From Clostridia bacterium (GTDB lineage: Bacteria; Bacillota; Clostridia; Oscillospirales; Acutalibacteraceae): a stretch of 63,345 bases of DNA. The DNA lies in assembly GCA_017473435.1 (NCBI GenBank), contig JAFULG010000004.1, forward strand, positions 1-63,345, given 5' to 3'. The position numbers were made by a program, and so were the translations under genes. Under the pieces are notes generated by a model. It saw nothing but the letters and a program-made list of their open reading frames with translations. It had not been told where the DNA came from and made no database searches. Positions 15,448 through 24,232 of this stretch are shown here, piece by piece (the stretch's first letter is position 1; each line of letters opens with the position of its first letter).

Positions 15448-16239
15448 TTAATAGCTGTATGACCAGATATTGAGAATCTGATCGGAGAACTCGCTGAACT
15501 GCCATCTTTTTTCAGTTCTCTTGATACTGTTGGGATCATTGATGAGGAAGTGGCCGTCCTCATAGCCTGTAACAACAATGAAGTGACCCACAGAGGTGAA
15601 CACACCGGGACCCATGATAAGAATGACGGGCTTATTGTTTGTTACGCTTTCGATAATGTAATCCTCGTCAAGGGGCAGGGTTTCTACAGTAAGTCCCAGA
15701 TCCTCTGCGCCCTCGGTCATAAGTGACCAGGATGTTCCTGTTTCGGAATAGCAATAACCCTCATCAAGGGCAAACTCAACAACCTTGTCAGGAGAAAACT
15801 TTGATTCGTCTCTTGTAAGATAATAGCCTACCATAGCAAGAGAAACGGGTCCGCATCCTGCAACAGCCACACACTCTCCGCCGTAATCCATATATCCCCA
15901 ACGGGTATCCCACTGAAGAAAATGAGGCACGGTATCAGAGTAATAATAGTCACTCAGGTCAATATACTGCTCCTTATCCTTTTCGAGGAAATAGGAAAGA
16001 ACAAAGTCTCTTGCCTCCTCGTTTTTATCATAAAGGGTACGTAAATCCTGAGGATAAACGTCCATAAGCTCAATTTTATAAACCGTTTCCTTACCGATAT
16101 CGGGATTCGTGGGAACGGGGGGCTCCTTTTCTCTGTTACCGCCGGCAACGAGAGCGATGGTAAGCACTATAACAGCCGCAAGAATACCGCAGAGAGTACG
16201 CTTGACGGATTTTTTAAGTCTGCGTCTTTTCTTTTTCAT
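15448..16239 (-). CDS. Membrane-anchored C39-like cysteine peptidase
   Basis: 263 residues. A basic N-terminus and membrane helix (about 14-33) are followed by an extracytoplasmic Peptidase_C39_2 domain (about 105-263). Cys129 (in GCGPVSLAMV), His219 (in TSVGHFIVV) and Asp235 (in LINDPNS) form the triad. C39-type domains cleave after double-glycine in bacteriocin leaders when fused to ABC transporters, but stand-alone C39_2 proteins have mostly unknown substrates. GGAGAAATG lies upstream of the ATG. It is first of a two-gene operon with the inactive paralogue and has its own promoter at 16275-16303. Confidence 0.82.
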   Translation of the reverse strand: MKKKRRRLKKSVKRTLCGILAAVIVLTIALVAGGNREKEPPVPTNPDIGKETVYKIELMDVYPQDLRTLYDKNEEARDFVLSYFLEKDKEQYIDLSDYYYSDTVPHFLQWDTRWGYMDYGGECVAVAGCGPVSLAMVGYYLTRDESKFSPDKVVEFALDEGYCYSETGTSWSLMTEGAEDLGLTVETLPLDEDYIIESVTNNKPVILIMGPGVFTSVGHFIVVTGYEDGHFLINDPNSIKRTEKRWQFSEFSDQILNIWSYSY

Positions 16240-16274
16240 TTCGCATTTCTCCGTAGCTTTAACTTATTTCTATT

Positions 16275-16303
16275 ATCATACTATAAATTGAAGCGTTTTT
16301 CAA
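16275..16303 (-). promoter_or_regulatory. Sigma-A promoter for the C39-like pair
   Basis: On minus: TTGAAA (16303-16298), a 17-base spacer and TATGAT (16280-16275). Confidence 0.6.
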
Positions 16304-16333
16304 GGGATAGAAGAAAAAGTAAGAAAATTGTAA

Positions 16334-16557
16334 GTGAAAATTTAAAAAGGGCCAAGGGCCGAGGGCCGAGAATAAGCAAGGTTGTTACCGCACCATAGCT
16401 TTGTGGCAAGAATAAGGATGTGTTGTATGTTGTTCTTCATCATTTCGGTCAGACAAAATTAAAAGAGACGGAATTCATACCGCCTCTTTATTATCAGCTT
16501 ATAATGTAAATTTTCACTCGGCCCTTTGGCCCTTGGTCCTCGGCCCTCGCCTCTCCG
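16334..16557. repeat. Inverted repeat of GGGCC(A/G)AGG units flanking a terminator
   Basis: The gap of 318 bases between genes is mostly this element. The left end has tandem GGGCCAAGGGCCGAGGGCCG (about 16349-16368). The right end (about 16518-16551) has the inverted version with CGGCCC, TTGGCCC and TCGGCCC units. AAAATTTA sequences flank both. The middle holds the riboflavin-transporter terminator and AT-rich DNA in which I see no gene. Similar GGGCCGAG repeats are familiar from gut Clostridia genomes. Confidence 0.65.
16461..16490 (-). terminator. Terminator of the riboflavin transporter gene
   Basis: On minus the stem AAAGAGGCGG pairs with CCGTCTCTTT (one G-T pair), followed by TAATTTT. 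Confidence 0.75.
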
Positions 16558-17151
16558 TCACATCTTCCCTTCAACCTTCTTAACCGTGTCAAGCATACCC
16601 TTGACAATGGGGAAGGAAATAACAGAAAGCACAACACCCTTGATTGCGTTAAGTGCCGTTGCGGAAAGCACAGCCGTGATAAGGGTCTCACCGCCTATTT
16701 CAATACCAAGGAAGTATTTGAAGAAAAGGGGTGCCACAAAATAGTTTGCACCTATGCCGATTATTACGATTGTCAGAAGTCCGCCAAGAGACGCAAGAAG
16801 AATTGTTTTTGTATCCTTCATATTCTCCTTGTGCTTTTTCATAACAACCGAAAAAGGCACAACATAAGCACAGCCGACGATAAAGTTCATAAGATTTCCG
16901 AAGCCCATCTGAGTGCCGATGCCCTTGACAATAAGCTCGAGAAGATTTTTCACAAGCTCAACAACAACGGCATACCAGGGTCCGAAAACAAGACCTGCAA
17001 AAAGAGCGGGAACATCACTGAAATCCATTTTAAGGTGACCCATTGCAGGAGGAGTCACAGGAAATTCCAACAGCATAAGCACAAAAGCCATAGCTGAAAG
17101 CATTGCACACGCTGCAATAATTACAATACTGTTTTTCTGTTTTTGTTTCAT
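16558..17151 (-). CDS. ribU: Riboflavin ECF transporter S component
   Basis: 197 residues, about six membrane helices. The start ATG 17151 follows GAAGGA; an in-frame extension runs into the riboswitch and is rejected. Typical RibU segments are AMLSAMAFVLMLLEFPV, MDFSDVPALFAGLVFGP and ELVKNLLELIVKGIGTQMG. As a substrate-binding subunit it captures riboflavin outside and needs the shared EcfA/A'/T module, which is not in this window. The FMN riboswitch upstream supports the vitamin assignment directly. Confidence 0.93.
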   Translation of the reverse strand: MKQKQKNSIVIIAACAMLSAMAFVLMLLEFPVTPPAMGHLKMDFSDVPALFAGLVFGPWYAVVVELVKNLLELIVKGIGTQMGFGNLMNFIVGCAYVVPFSVVMKKHKENMKDTKTILLASLGGLLTIVIIGIGANYFVAPLFFKYFLGIEIGGETLITAVLSATALNAIKGVVLSVISFPIVKGMLDTVKKVEGKM

Positions 17152-17189
17152 AAAAATTCCTTCTTTCGATGATTTTAAAATAATCTCAA

Positions 17190-17361
17190 GAAAAAGCCCC
17201 GGTATATTAAAATACACCGAGGCGAAAAATACTGTTTTGTATTTTCTTCTTTCGTCCGGACTGTACCGTCGGCTTCGGAATCGCACCGAATCTGCATAAG
17301 CTCGCGGGCTAAGGCTGTACGCCCATTACCGCCGGTGAGGAATTACACCTCGCCCTGAAGA
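17190..17361 (-). promoter_or_regulatory. FMN riboswitch (RFN element) with terminator, controlling ribU
   Basis: On minus the aptamer starts near 17361 with TTCAGGGCGAGGTGTAATTC and includes CCGGCGGTAATGGGCG, AGCCCGCGAG, GATTCGGTGCGATTCCG, GCCGACGGTACAGTCCGGA and CGAAAGAAG (to about 17245). The terminator (17224-17195) pairs GCCTCGGTGTAT with ATACCGGGGC and is followed by TTTTTC. FMN binding should stop transcription. Confidence 0.96.
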
Positions 17362-17373
17362 TTATTTTCTAAT

Positions 17374-17402
17374 ATAATAGCACTGTTTTACCGACCTGTC
17401 AA
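17374..17402 (-). promoter_or_regulatory. Sigma-A promoter for the ribU transcript
   Basis: On minus: TTGACA (17402-17397), a 17-base spacer and TATTAT (17379-17374), just before the riboswitch. Confidence 0.8.
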
Positions 17403-17440
17403 CGGAATAATAGACAAAATAATTTGTAGATATCTACAAT

Positions 17441-18400
17441 TTACACCCTCGTTTCAATCACCGTAACCTCACCGAGGATTTCAAACTTGCCGAAATTAGC
17501 AGGAACAAACAGACTGTCACCCTTGTAAAGAGTTACACAGGTGTCTCCATGCATTACAACTCCGTTACCCTCAAGAGCAACAAGAGAAACGAAGGATTTA
17601 TCGTCGGCACAAAGCTCTGCCTTTTCTTCAACATCAAGTCTTTTAACGGTGAAAAGCTCACAGCTTGTAAGGAGGGTTTCGCTGTAGCCGTCCTTCTTTA
17701 TTGTATCACCCTGGGGCTTACCGCTTGCATCAATCGCCTTTGTGCTTGTAACATCAATCGCCTTTTCAACATGAAGCTCACGGGGCTTGCCGTTCTGAAG
17801 TCTGCCGTAGTCATAAACACGGTAGGTAGTGTTGGAGTTCTGTTGAACCTCTGCGAGTAAAATACCCTTACATATAGCGTGAAGAGTACCCGCCTGAATA
17901 AAGAAAATATCACCCTTTTTAACCTTTACACGGTTAACATATTCAAGCAGAGTGTTTTCCTCAATGCTCTTGCGGAAAGTTTCGCTGTCAATATCCTTTT
18001 TGAAGCCATAGATAATTTCTGCACCCTCGTCACAATCTACAATGTACCAGGCCTCAGTTTTGCCGTACTCACCCTCGTGCTCAAGAGCATAGGCGTCATC
18101 GGGATGCACCTGAACAGAAAGATTGTCAAGGGCATCGATAAGCTTGATGAGAATAGGAAACTCCTTAAAGCGTTCGCAGTTCTTACCAAGGTAATTCTTA
18201 CCCTCATTGGAGAGCACATCGGAAAGTGTTCTGCCCGCAAAGTCACCGTTTTCAATTACACACTGACCCGCCTCATGGCAGGAAAGCATCCATGCCTCAG
18301 CCTGTCTGTCCTCGAAAGAAAGGATACCGAATTCCTTTGAAAGTCTTGTTCCGCCCCAGATATAGTCCTTTGTGGGCGGTGTAAGCTTTAATATTTTCAT
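17441..18400 (-). CDS. manA: Mannose-6-phosphate isomerase, class I (short type)
   Basis: 319 residues, matching the short Firmicutes ManA. A cupin fold in the cytoplasm converts mannose-6-phosphate to fructose-6-phosphate. Zinc ligands are visible in QVHPDD (His), GKTEAWY (Glu) and GTLHAI (His); the active-site stretch LLAEVQQNSNTTYRVYDYGR is intact. AGGGAG precedes the ATG. It stands alone, with its 3' end facing the ribU leader; it supplies mannose units, or mannose-6-P for glycan precursors. Confidence 0.93.
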   Translation of the reverse strand: MKILKLTPPTKDYIWGGTRLSKEFGILSFEDRQAEAWMLSCHEAGQCVIENGDFAGRTLSDVLSNEGKNYLGKNCERFKEFPILIKLIDALDNLSVQVHPDDAYALEHEGEYGKTEAWYIVDCDEGAEIIYGFKKDIDSETFRKSIEENTLLEYVNRVKVKKGDIFFIQAGTLHAICKGILLAEVQQNSNTTYRVYDYGRLQNGKPRELHVEKAIDVTSTKAIDASGKPQGDTIKKDGYSETLLTSCELFTVKRLDVEEKAELCADDKSFVSLVALEGNGVVMHGDTCVTLYKGDSLFVPANFGKFEILGEVTVIETRV

Positions 18401-18470
18401 TTTTCATTCTCCCTTATTCATATTATGGCTTTTCACCAATTATACTTAATTAGTGAAAGGTGGTCTTTAC

Positions 18471-18731
18471 GTGAATATCAATACCGTGCTTTTAATTTCA
18501 ACACTTATTATTTCAGCTATAATAATACTCGCTGCTTCCCTTAAAAGCAAGAAGTTTTTAAAATCTGTAATTCTTTCCGCTCTTTCAGGCTTAAGCGGAC
18601 TTTTTGCCGTACACGTGCTTTCCTGGTTTACTCCCCTCACCCTGCCTGTTAATTTATTCACCGTTTCCGTAAGTGCAGTTTCGGGAATACCGGGAGTTAT
18701 CGGTTTACTCATAACGGCAATTGCCGTATAA
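18471..18731 (+). CDS. BofA-like small membrane protein (pro-sigma-K processing inhibitor family)
   Basis: 86 residues from a GTG at 18471, with AAAGGTGG seven bases upstream; a GTG at 18453 lies before that site and is less likely. Two long hydrophobic helices surround a basic loop (LKSKKFLKSVILS), and the tail GIPGVIGLLITAIAV matches BofA. In Bacillus, BofA holds the SpoIVFB protease inactive in the forespore outer membrane until sigma-K is needed. It is convergent with the amidase gene and only one base away from its stop. Confidence 0.75.
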   Translation: MNINTVLLISTLIISAIIILAASLKSKKFLKSVILSALSGLSGLFAVHVLSWFTPLTLPVNLFTVSVSAVSGIPGVIGLLITAIAV

Positions 18732-18732
18732 A

Positions 18733-20520
18733 TCAACTCAGCGTATTACATATACCTCTTGCAATAGCCTGTCCCAGAAGTCTCTGATTTTCAGGCAGAG
18801 TAAGCATATAACATTCCGCATCGTTTGTCATAAAGCCTATTTCAATGAGCGTACTCGGACACTCTTCAAGCCTTGCAACAGAGAAGGGGTAATACTTCAC
18901 ACCCCTTGCAATCTCGCCGTAAAGCTCGGATCTTCCGTAATAGAGATTATCTCTGTAAACGGTGACAATTTCATCGTATATATTCTCGGCAAGTGACATT
19001 GAATAGGGCTTGAAGTAAAACACCGAGGTGCCTATGCTTGAGGTGTTTTCCGAAGCATTTGAATGGATGCTGACAAAAAGGTCAGGCTTCACGGTACGGG
19101 CAAAGATTTTTCTTCCCTCAAGGTTGATATCATCATCGCCGTAACGGGTCATATAAACAGTAACGCCCTGAGCTTCAAGAGCATCCTTGACCTGATAAGC
19201 AACAAGAATATTGATATCGCTTTCCTTTACTGCTCCGCCGATACCCGTTGCTCCGGGATCATCGTAACCGTGACCGGGATCAAGAACTACAACATTACCT
19301 GAAATACCCTTTGGTCTTGACTTGATTGTAAGCACCGTTTCATCGCCCTCATAACTGAAGCTGTAACCGTAAAATTCACCCTGATTGCGCAAGGGCATAT
19401 AAAGAGTAGCTGTCTTGTCATAGGATGAAACAGACCAGCCTGCCGAGGAAACCACATCGCTTGCCGAGCAGTCGATACTGCCCGATGCCGAGCCTGTATA
19501 GTTAAAGACAAAAGAGATTGCCGTTGCCGAAAAATCGGAAACATAGAACTCCTTGGAGTTACGTGAATAATAGCCCTGATTTTCAAACTGAATAGTATAA
19601 GGCACCTTCCAGGTACTCGAAAGTCTTATTGTAAGCTCACCGTCACTTCCGTAAACAGAGTTTACACGAAGGCTGTTTTCAGGCATTGAATAGGCAGGCT
19701 GAAGCACAACGCTGTCACGTCTTACCTTAAGTCCGCAGGAAAGGTCATAGTAGTATTCGGCAGTGCCCTCATCGGGATCAACGCTTTCACTTTCCCCCAC
19801 AACAAAATCCATTGTACCTCTCGGAAGTGAAGGACAGTAAGGCGCATAATCACTATCATTCCCTGACGGCTTCACGTCAGCATAATCAACAGCTACAACC
19901 GCCATCTGGTTGCCCGTAAAGGGTGTATAGAAGGAGTTTGTGGTAGCTCTGTTTATAGCGTCACTGATTGATGGAAGCACCTGCTGTTCAACATCAATAT
20001 AAGTAGGATTGAAGTTACCTATTTCAATTTTTGTTGTACCTGATTGGGTCGCTGTTGTTCCAATGCTGTTTTGTAAAATAACGGGATTAATTTCAGGACC
20101 CGTAAACAGCTGTGTTTCACCGTTCAGAGTCGCCACAGCTCTCACCGTACCGAGAGATGAAATCTCGCCGACATCGGTGGGCATTTTTATTTTTGCAAAA
20201 AAAGCGGTATCGCCCTTGGCGTCACCCTGCTTTTCAGCCTTATATTCCGTTGCACCGAGTCTGACAAAAACCTCTGCCTCATTGTGAGCAACAACCATTA
20301 TTGCAATTTCCTCACCGGGGCAGACACGTATTTCATCGCTCGGAGAAACACTCTTTATAATAGCCTTATCCGACGCATCCGCCTGTACAGTATCCGATTT
20401 TCCTGTCCGCTTCAAAAAGTCAGGATTGTTTTCAGCCACACTGTACAGCACGGCAAGCAGACCTACAAGAGCAACCAGCACACCGCATAACAGCACATAT
20501 AAATTCCTTGATTTTAACAT
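18733..20520 (-). CDS. N-acetylmuramoyl-L-alanine amidase (Amidase_3), membrane-anchored
   Basis: 595 residues. An N-terminal membrane helix (about 7-28) is followed by a large extracytoplasmic beta-rich region (about 55-400) that I do not recognise. The C-terminal zinc amidase domain (about 408-595) has His417 (DPGHG), Glu433 (KESDIN), His486 (SIHSN) and catalytic Glu560 (LIEIGFMTN). It cuts the bond between muramic acid and the stem peptide. It lies 16 bases after the GHL10 lipoprotein gene and is probably co-transcribed with it as an envelope-remodelling pair. Confidence 0.9.
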   Translation of the reverse strand: MLKSRNLYVLLCGVLVALVGLLAVLYSVAENNPDFLKRTGKSDTVQADASDKAIIKSVSPSDEIRVCPGEEIAIMVVAHNEAEVFVRLGATEYKAEKQGDAKGDTAFFAKIKMPTDVGEISSLGTVRAVATLNGETQLFTGPEINPVILQNSIGTTATQSGTTKIEIGNFNPTYIDVEQQVLPSISDAINRATTNSFYTPFTGNQMAVVAVDYADVKPSGNDSDYAPYCPSLPRGTMDFVVGESESVDPDEGTAEYYYDLSCGLKVRRDSVVLQPAYSMPENSLRVNSVYGSDGELTIRLSSTWKVPYTIQFENQGYYSRNSKEFYVSDFSATAISFVFNYTGSASGSIDCSASDVVSSAGWSVSSYDKTATLYMPLRNQGEFYGYSFSYEGDETVLTIKSRPKGISGNVVVLDPGHGYDDPGATGIGGAVKESDINILVAYQVKDALEAQGVTVYMTRYGDDDINLEGRKIFARTVKPDLFVSIHSNASENTSSIGTSVFYFKPYSMSLAENIYDEIVTVYRDNLYYGRSELYGEIARGVKYYPFSVARLEECPSTLIEIGFMTNDAECYMLTLPENQRLLGQAIARGICNTLS

Positions 20521-20536
20521 TTATTTTTATATCCCT

Positions 20537-21820
20537 TTACTGATTAAGATAGTTCTTTAAATTCGAAAGCTCCATAGCCGCAGAGGTACCGGTATCATCA
20601 AAATAATCGCAGGAAAAAATTACAAATCCGTCACTCTGCACACTTCTCAGGTACTGAACCTGACGGACAAGTATATCTGTCCGGCTCTGCCATTCCTTTG
20701 CACCCGTACCGGCATAAGCATCCTCTGTTCCCGTCTTGTAAAGTCCGAGGCCTACGGGCATCATAACCCCTTCACCCTTAAGACTCAGCCACCCATTAAG
20801 GCACTTGTCAAAGGCACGGCTTTCGTGCTCAAAGCCGAAGTAAATCTGCGGAATTATCATATCGGCATAGCCGCCACTGCTCCACAGCCTTACATCAGCA
20901 TAAAGGCTGTTTAAGTTATTGTCAATATTTCCGCCGGGACTTATTGAAAAAATCTTGTCTTCACCAAAGCTTTTAACAGTATTGTACAGTCCCTTTACAA
21001 GGCTGTTGACATTTTCCCTTCTCCACTCTTCAAGGCTCATTGTACCACCCGAGGAAGCATAATCCGAATACTGCTTGCTGTCAAAGTCACCGCAATCAGG
21101 CGGATAAAAATAGTCGTCAATATGTATGCCCTTGACGGGATAATTGAGAAGAATCTCTCTTGCGCCCTCAATCACGAGCTGCTGTGCCTTCTGTGAAGCG
21201 GGATTGAAATAAATCTTGTCTCCTACAACAGCAACATCCTCATTTGAACCCTCCTGATACCACTGTTTTGCCTTGTTATCGGAAGAAAGCTCGTTTATAT
21301 CCGTGCCGTTGTGCACCCTGTAGGGGTTTATCCATGCGTGAACACCTATGCCGTAATCGGAAGCCACCTCGCAGATAACCTCAAGCATGTCAAAGGGAAG
21401 CTCTGCCCCCTGCTGTCCTGCGGCATATTTTGATGTGGGATAAACATTACTTTTGTAAATTGCATCACCGTAGGCTCTTACGTGAGCAAAAACATCTGTA
21501 ATCCCGTAGGGCTTAAAGGTCTCCATCATCCCTCTTATATAATCGGCGTACTTCTGACGGGTATTGCGCCCCTCAGTTACATTTATTTCATAGTAGCTGA
21601 GCCAGACACCGCGGAATTCGTTATCACTTTTCACGCCTTTGTCAGGGCTGTTTACATTGTTCTGACAGGAAAGCAACCCGTAAGAACCGGTTGTGGACTG
21701 CATAATATAGCCGTCCGAAAAGTCTGCAATATGGCTGTCATCACCAAAGGGAGCAACGGCATCACCGCAGCCGGAAAGCAGAAACATCAAAATAAATATG
21801 CAGGGAAGAACCTTTTTCAT
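20537..21820 (-). CDS. GHL10-family glycoside hydrolase-like lipoprotein
   Basis: 427 residues from ATG 21820, with a strong AGGAGG site. The lipoprotein signal ends in LLSGCG (lipid Cys about residue 18). The TIM-barrel DUF187/GHL10 domain begins at FRGVWLSYYEINV and includes ITDVFAHVRAYGDAIY, YGIGVHAWINPYRV and GIHIDDYFYPP. Members act at the outer surface; a peptidoglycan or related glycan substrate has been proposed for the family but I cannot confirm it. Being upstream of a muramoyl amidase supports a wall role. Confidence 0.88.
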   Translation of the reverse strand: MKKVLPCIFILMFLLSGCGDAVAPFGDDSHIADFSDGYIMQSTTGSYGLLSCQNNVNSPDKGVKSDNEFRGVWLSYYEINVTEGRNTRQKYADYIRGMMETFKPYGITDVFAHVRAYGDAIYKSNVYPTSKYAAGQQGAELPFDMLEVICEVASDYGIGVHAWINPYRVHNGTDINELSSDNKAKQWYQEGSNEDVAVVGDKIYFNPASQKAQQLVIEGAREILLNYPVKGIHIDDYFYPPDCGDFDSKQYSDYASSGGTMSLEEWRRENVNSLVKGLYNTVKSFGEDKIFSISPGGNIDNNLNSLYADVRLWSSGGYADMIIPQIYFGFEHESRAFDKCLNGWLSLKGEGVMMPVGLGLYKTGTEDAYAGTGAKEWQSRTDILVRQVQYLRSVQSDGFVIFSCDYFDDTGTSAAMELSNLKNYLNQ

Positions 21821-21889
21821 TACTGTCCTCCTTGACAATAAGCTAAAAAACACTTAAAATAAAATAAGAAACTATTGGAGGTAAACGAT

Positions 21890-22174
21890 ATGGCGATAAA
21901 AACAATCAACAAATTAATCACAACCGATGAAGGCTTCAGCGAAAATATCAGCTGTCCCGTATGCGAAAAGGAGGTATGCCTCAGGCTTTTCACCACAAAG
22001 GATATCACCATCTTTGCAAATCTTTCAAAAGAAGATAAAAATCTTGCTGTAGCAGTATGTCCGAATTGCAGTACGGTATATTCCGTAAACAAAAACTATA
22101 TGAATGAAAAAGCTAACGGTACCTTCGTAACAATAACAAGGGACGACCTTAAGGTTATCACAAAAGTAAAATGA
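21890..22174 (+). CDS. Small zinc-ribbon protein
   Basis: 94 residues from ATG 21890 with GGAGG upstream. Two CxxC pairs (CPVCEKEVC and CPNCSTVY, about 22-25 and 61-64) should hold one zinc. The rest is short and mixed alpha/beta with no membrane segment. Its stop overlaps the start of the DUF1294 gene (ATGA), so they are translationally coupled. Function unknown. Confidence 0.75.
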   Translation: MAIKTINKLITTDEGFSENISCPVCEKEVCLRLFTTKDITIFANLSKEDKNLAVAVCPNCSTVYSVNKNYMNEKANGTFVTITRDDLKVITKVK

Positions 22175-22458
22175 ACGAAACCCTTTTAACGGTTGTCCTC
22201 GGTTGGTTTGCCTTTATTTCACTTACTACGGCTGTTATCACTGCCATAGATAAGGACAGAGCTAAAAACGGCTCCTTCAGAATTTCCGAAAAGACGCTGA
22301 TTATACTGGCTCTTCTTGGCGGAAGCGTTGCGGAATATGCTGTAATGAAGCTCATCCGTCACAAAACCCTCCACAAAAAATTTATGATCGGTCTGCCCGT
22401 AATAATCCTTCTGCAGCTTTTGCTGATCGGTTTTATCTTAATCAGATTTCCTTTCTGA
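22171..22458 (+). CDS. DUF1294 family membrane protein
   Basis: 95 residues with three hydrophobic helices. The family signature is present: AIDKDRAKNGSFRISEKTL, then LGGSVAEYAVM and LIRHKTLHKKFMIGLP. The start ATG overlaps the previous stop. Role unknown in the literature I recall. Confidence 0.85.
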   Translation: MNETLLTVVLGWFAFISLTTAVITAIDKDRAKNGSFRISEKTLIILALLGGSVAEYAVMKLIRHKTLHKKFMIGLPVIILLQLLLIGFILIRFPF

Positions 22459-22476
22459 TATTATATTTTACAATAA

Positions 22477-22512
22477 AATCAGCCACCTGACAAGATGGCT
22501 GATTGTTTTTTT
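22477..22512 (+). terminator. Terminator after DUF1294 gene
   Basis: The perfect stem AATCAGCCA pairs with TGGCTGATT and is followed by GTTTTTTT. Confidence 0.9.
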
Positions 22513-22533
22513 ACATTTTTTGCACCGAAAAAT

Positions 22534-24063
22534 TCACATACAGGAAATCATCAGCATAGATTTTTCCTCAACATAATCTTTTTTAAGCCCGTTTTCCTGC
22601 ATAATTATATCTACCGTTGTCCCGTGCTCTCTTGCAACATCCCAAAGCTTTTCCCCTGCTTCGGCAAAATAAAGAGTAACGGCACCGCCCGTAATCTTCG
22701 GCTTATCCTCACAGATTCTGAGGCTTTTAAGCACCTTTTTATCGAAGCTGCAATATATTTTTCCGGCTACATTGAAATCAAATATAAGCTCCGCCTTATC
22801 GTTACCGTTAAGAGAAGCAGAAATCGACAAGGGAGTAATATCAAATTTACCGTAAGGCTCTTCACATTTTTTAACAACGGAATAAGAAAAATCAAAGTCG
22901 AGATTTTTCTCACAGCAGCAAGGAATTCCGTTTTCATCAAGGTACATAATCATAACAAGAGCACTGCAAGCCGCATCGGCACTGTCCGCTGTATATTTTA
23001 TATTTTCAGTGATATCAATACACTTAACATAACTGATTTCCTTCGCAGGTGAGGGTAGCACTGTGACCCCTTTCGCCTGACGTCTTTCGGTTATTTCCCG
23101 TATGTGGCAACGAAATCCCGGTGTTTCAAAAGTATCATCGGTTTCAAACTCTGTACAATAGCAATCAGTAATCACCTCAAGCTCTTTTTTCTCCCTTGCA
23201 GAAACGAAGGCATTCACCCTCGCAGAAAGCTCCAGAAGGCGGTTGCTTCCCGATGAATCAGCCTTGATATTGCAAAGAAGCTGACTTACCTTAAGCTTCA
23301 CCTCACAGTCCGCCCCATCGGGCAGTTCTCTTACGTCAAGTATCTGACTTATGGGCATTGTATGGGTGACTGTATCAATAGCATTATCCTCTTTTTCGCA
23401 AAGATAACAGATTTCCGTCACAAGGTCACCTTTAATCAGAAGCTTTCCCGATGACAGCTTGTTCTGCCCCTCATCACAGCGGTATGTGCAGCCTACAATT
23501 TTCCCCATAGGCTTGTGCTTGCTGTTAAGCACTACCGTTTCATTCATATCAAAGGTTTTTTCAAAAAATCCCAGGTGGTTTTCACCCGTAAGCTTTTCTG
23601 TTTTAACCTGAACCGAGGAAGGCTCTCCCCTGACGGCAAACTCCTCACTGACTGCGCCGTAGCAGGAGAAAATAACTGTAACGCCTGCGCTTACACTCAG
23701 CTTTCGCTGACTTGTCGCACGGCAGTTTACAAAATCCACCTTTGCTTTCGCCCTGACAACTCCGTCAACAGGTACATCCTTCAGATTAACACTCGCCGCA
23801 AGATCGATGCTTTTTTCAAAAACATCTGCCTTATCCCCTTCCGCAAGGTAAAGCACACGGATAACCGCCGTTCCCTTCGCCGTAGCCTTTTCTCCCGACA
23901 GACTTACGGAATGAATACCCGGCACAACACTGCAACGGAGTATCTTTTTAATATCGGCACAGTAATCGGGCAGGGTTATATCCTGCTCTATTCTTTCTTC
24001 ATGGGAAGCTTCACAAAGCTTTTTACCTGTTTTTATACATTCTTTTTTCATTTCAAGGCTCAT
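22534..24063 (-). CDS. SPOCS/DUF3794 and LysM sporulation protein (SipL-like)
   Basis: 509 residues. Three DUF3794 (SPOCS) repeats can be followed (QDITLPDYCADIKKILRC near the start, a middle repeat near 165-290, and a third near 300-450), then a C-terminal LysM-type segment (AGEKLWDVAREHGTTVDIIM). This order matches SipL of Clostridioides, which binds the spore ATPase SpoIVA and helps build the coat. There is no signal peptide, as expected for a mother-cell cytoplasmic protein. AAGGAG precedes the ATG. Its 3' end meets the DUF1294 terminator. Confidence 0.85.
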   Translation of the reverse strand: MSLEMKKECIKTGKKLCEASHEERIEQDITLPDYCADIKKILRCSVVPGIHSVSLSGEKATAKGTAVIRVLYLAEGDKADVFEKSIDLAASVNLKDVPVDGVVRAKAKVDFVNCRATSQRKLSVSAGVTVIFSCYGAVSEEFAVRGEPSSVQVKTEKLTGENHLGFFEKTFDMNETVVLNSKHKPMGKIVGCTYRCDEGQNKLSSGKLLIKGDLVTEICYLCEKEDNAIDTVTHTMPISQILDVRELPDGADCEVKLKVSQLLCNIKADSSGSNRLLELSARVNAFVSAREKKELEVITDCYCTEFETDDTFETPGFRCHIREITERRQAKGVTVLPSPAKEISYVKCIDITENIKYTADSADAACSALVMIMYLDENGIPCCCEKNLDFDFSYSVVKKCEEPYGKFDITPLSISASLNGNDKAELIFDFNVAGKIYCSFDKKVLKSLRICEDKPKITGGAVTLYFAEAGEKLWDVAREHGTTVDIIMQENGLKKDYVEEKSMLMISCM

Positions 24064-24121
24064 ATGACAAGACTCCTTTTTGTTTCTTCACGGTAAAATA
24101 TATTTAAACCGAGGAGGAAAT

Positions 24122-24232
24122 ATGCTTATCTTAAATAACAAAGCCGCACCTTACATTTACATTGACATATTTTTTTCTGAACATTATAATAAATCTGTCA
24201 GAAATAAGATTTTTCCGGTAGTTATAAGGTGA
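24122..24232 (+). CDS. Possible 36-residue leader ORF upstream of the ECF sigma gene
   Basis: ATG at 24122 has a very strong GAGGAGG (24111-24117) and encodes 36 residues ending at a TGA inside the hairpin at 24226. The peptide is AT-codon-rich with no recognisable motif (starts MLILNNKAAPYIYIDIFF). A consensus promoter lies within it (24162-24190), so it would be made only from transcripts starting further upstream. It may be chance, a remnant or a small peptide. Confidence 0.3.
   Translation: MLILNNKAAPYIYIDIFFSEHYNKSVRNKIFPVVIR
24162..24190 (+). promoter_or_regulatory. Perfect consensus promoter for the second ECF operon
   Basis: TTGACA (24162-24167), a 17-base spacer and TATAAT (24185-24190). 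Confidence 0.88.
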
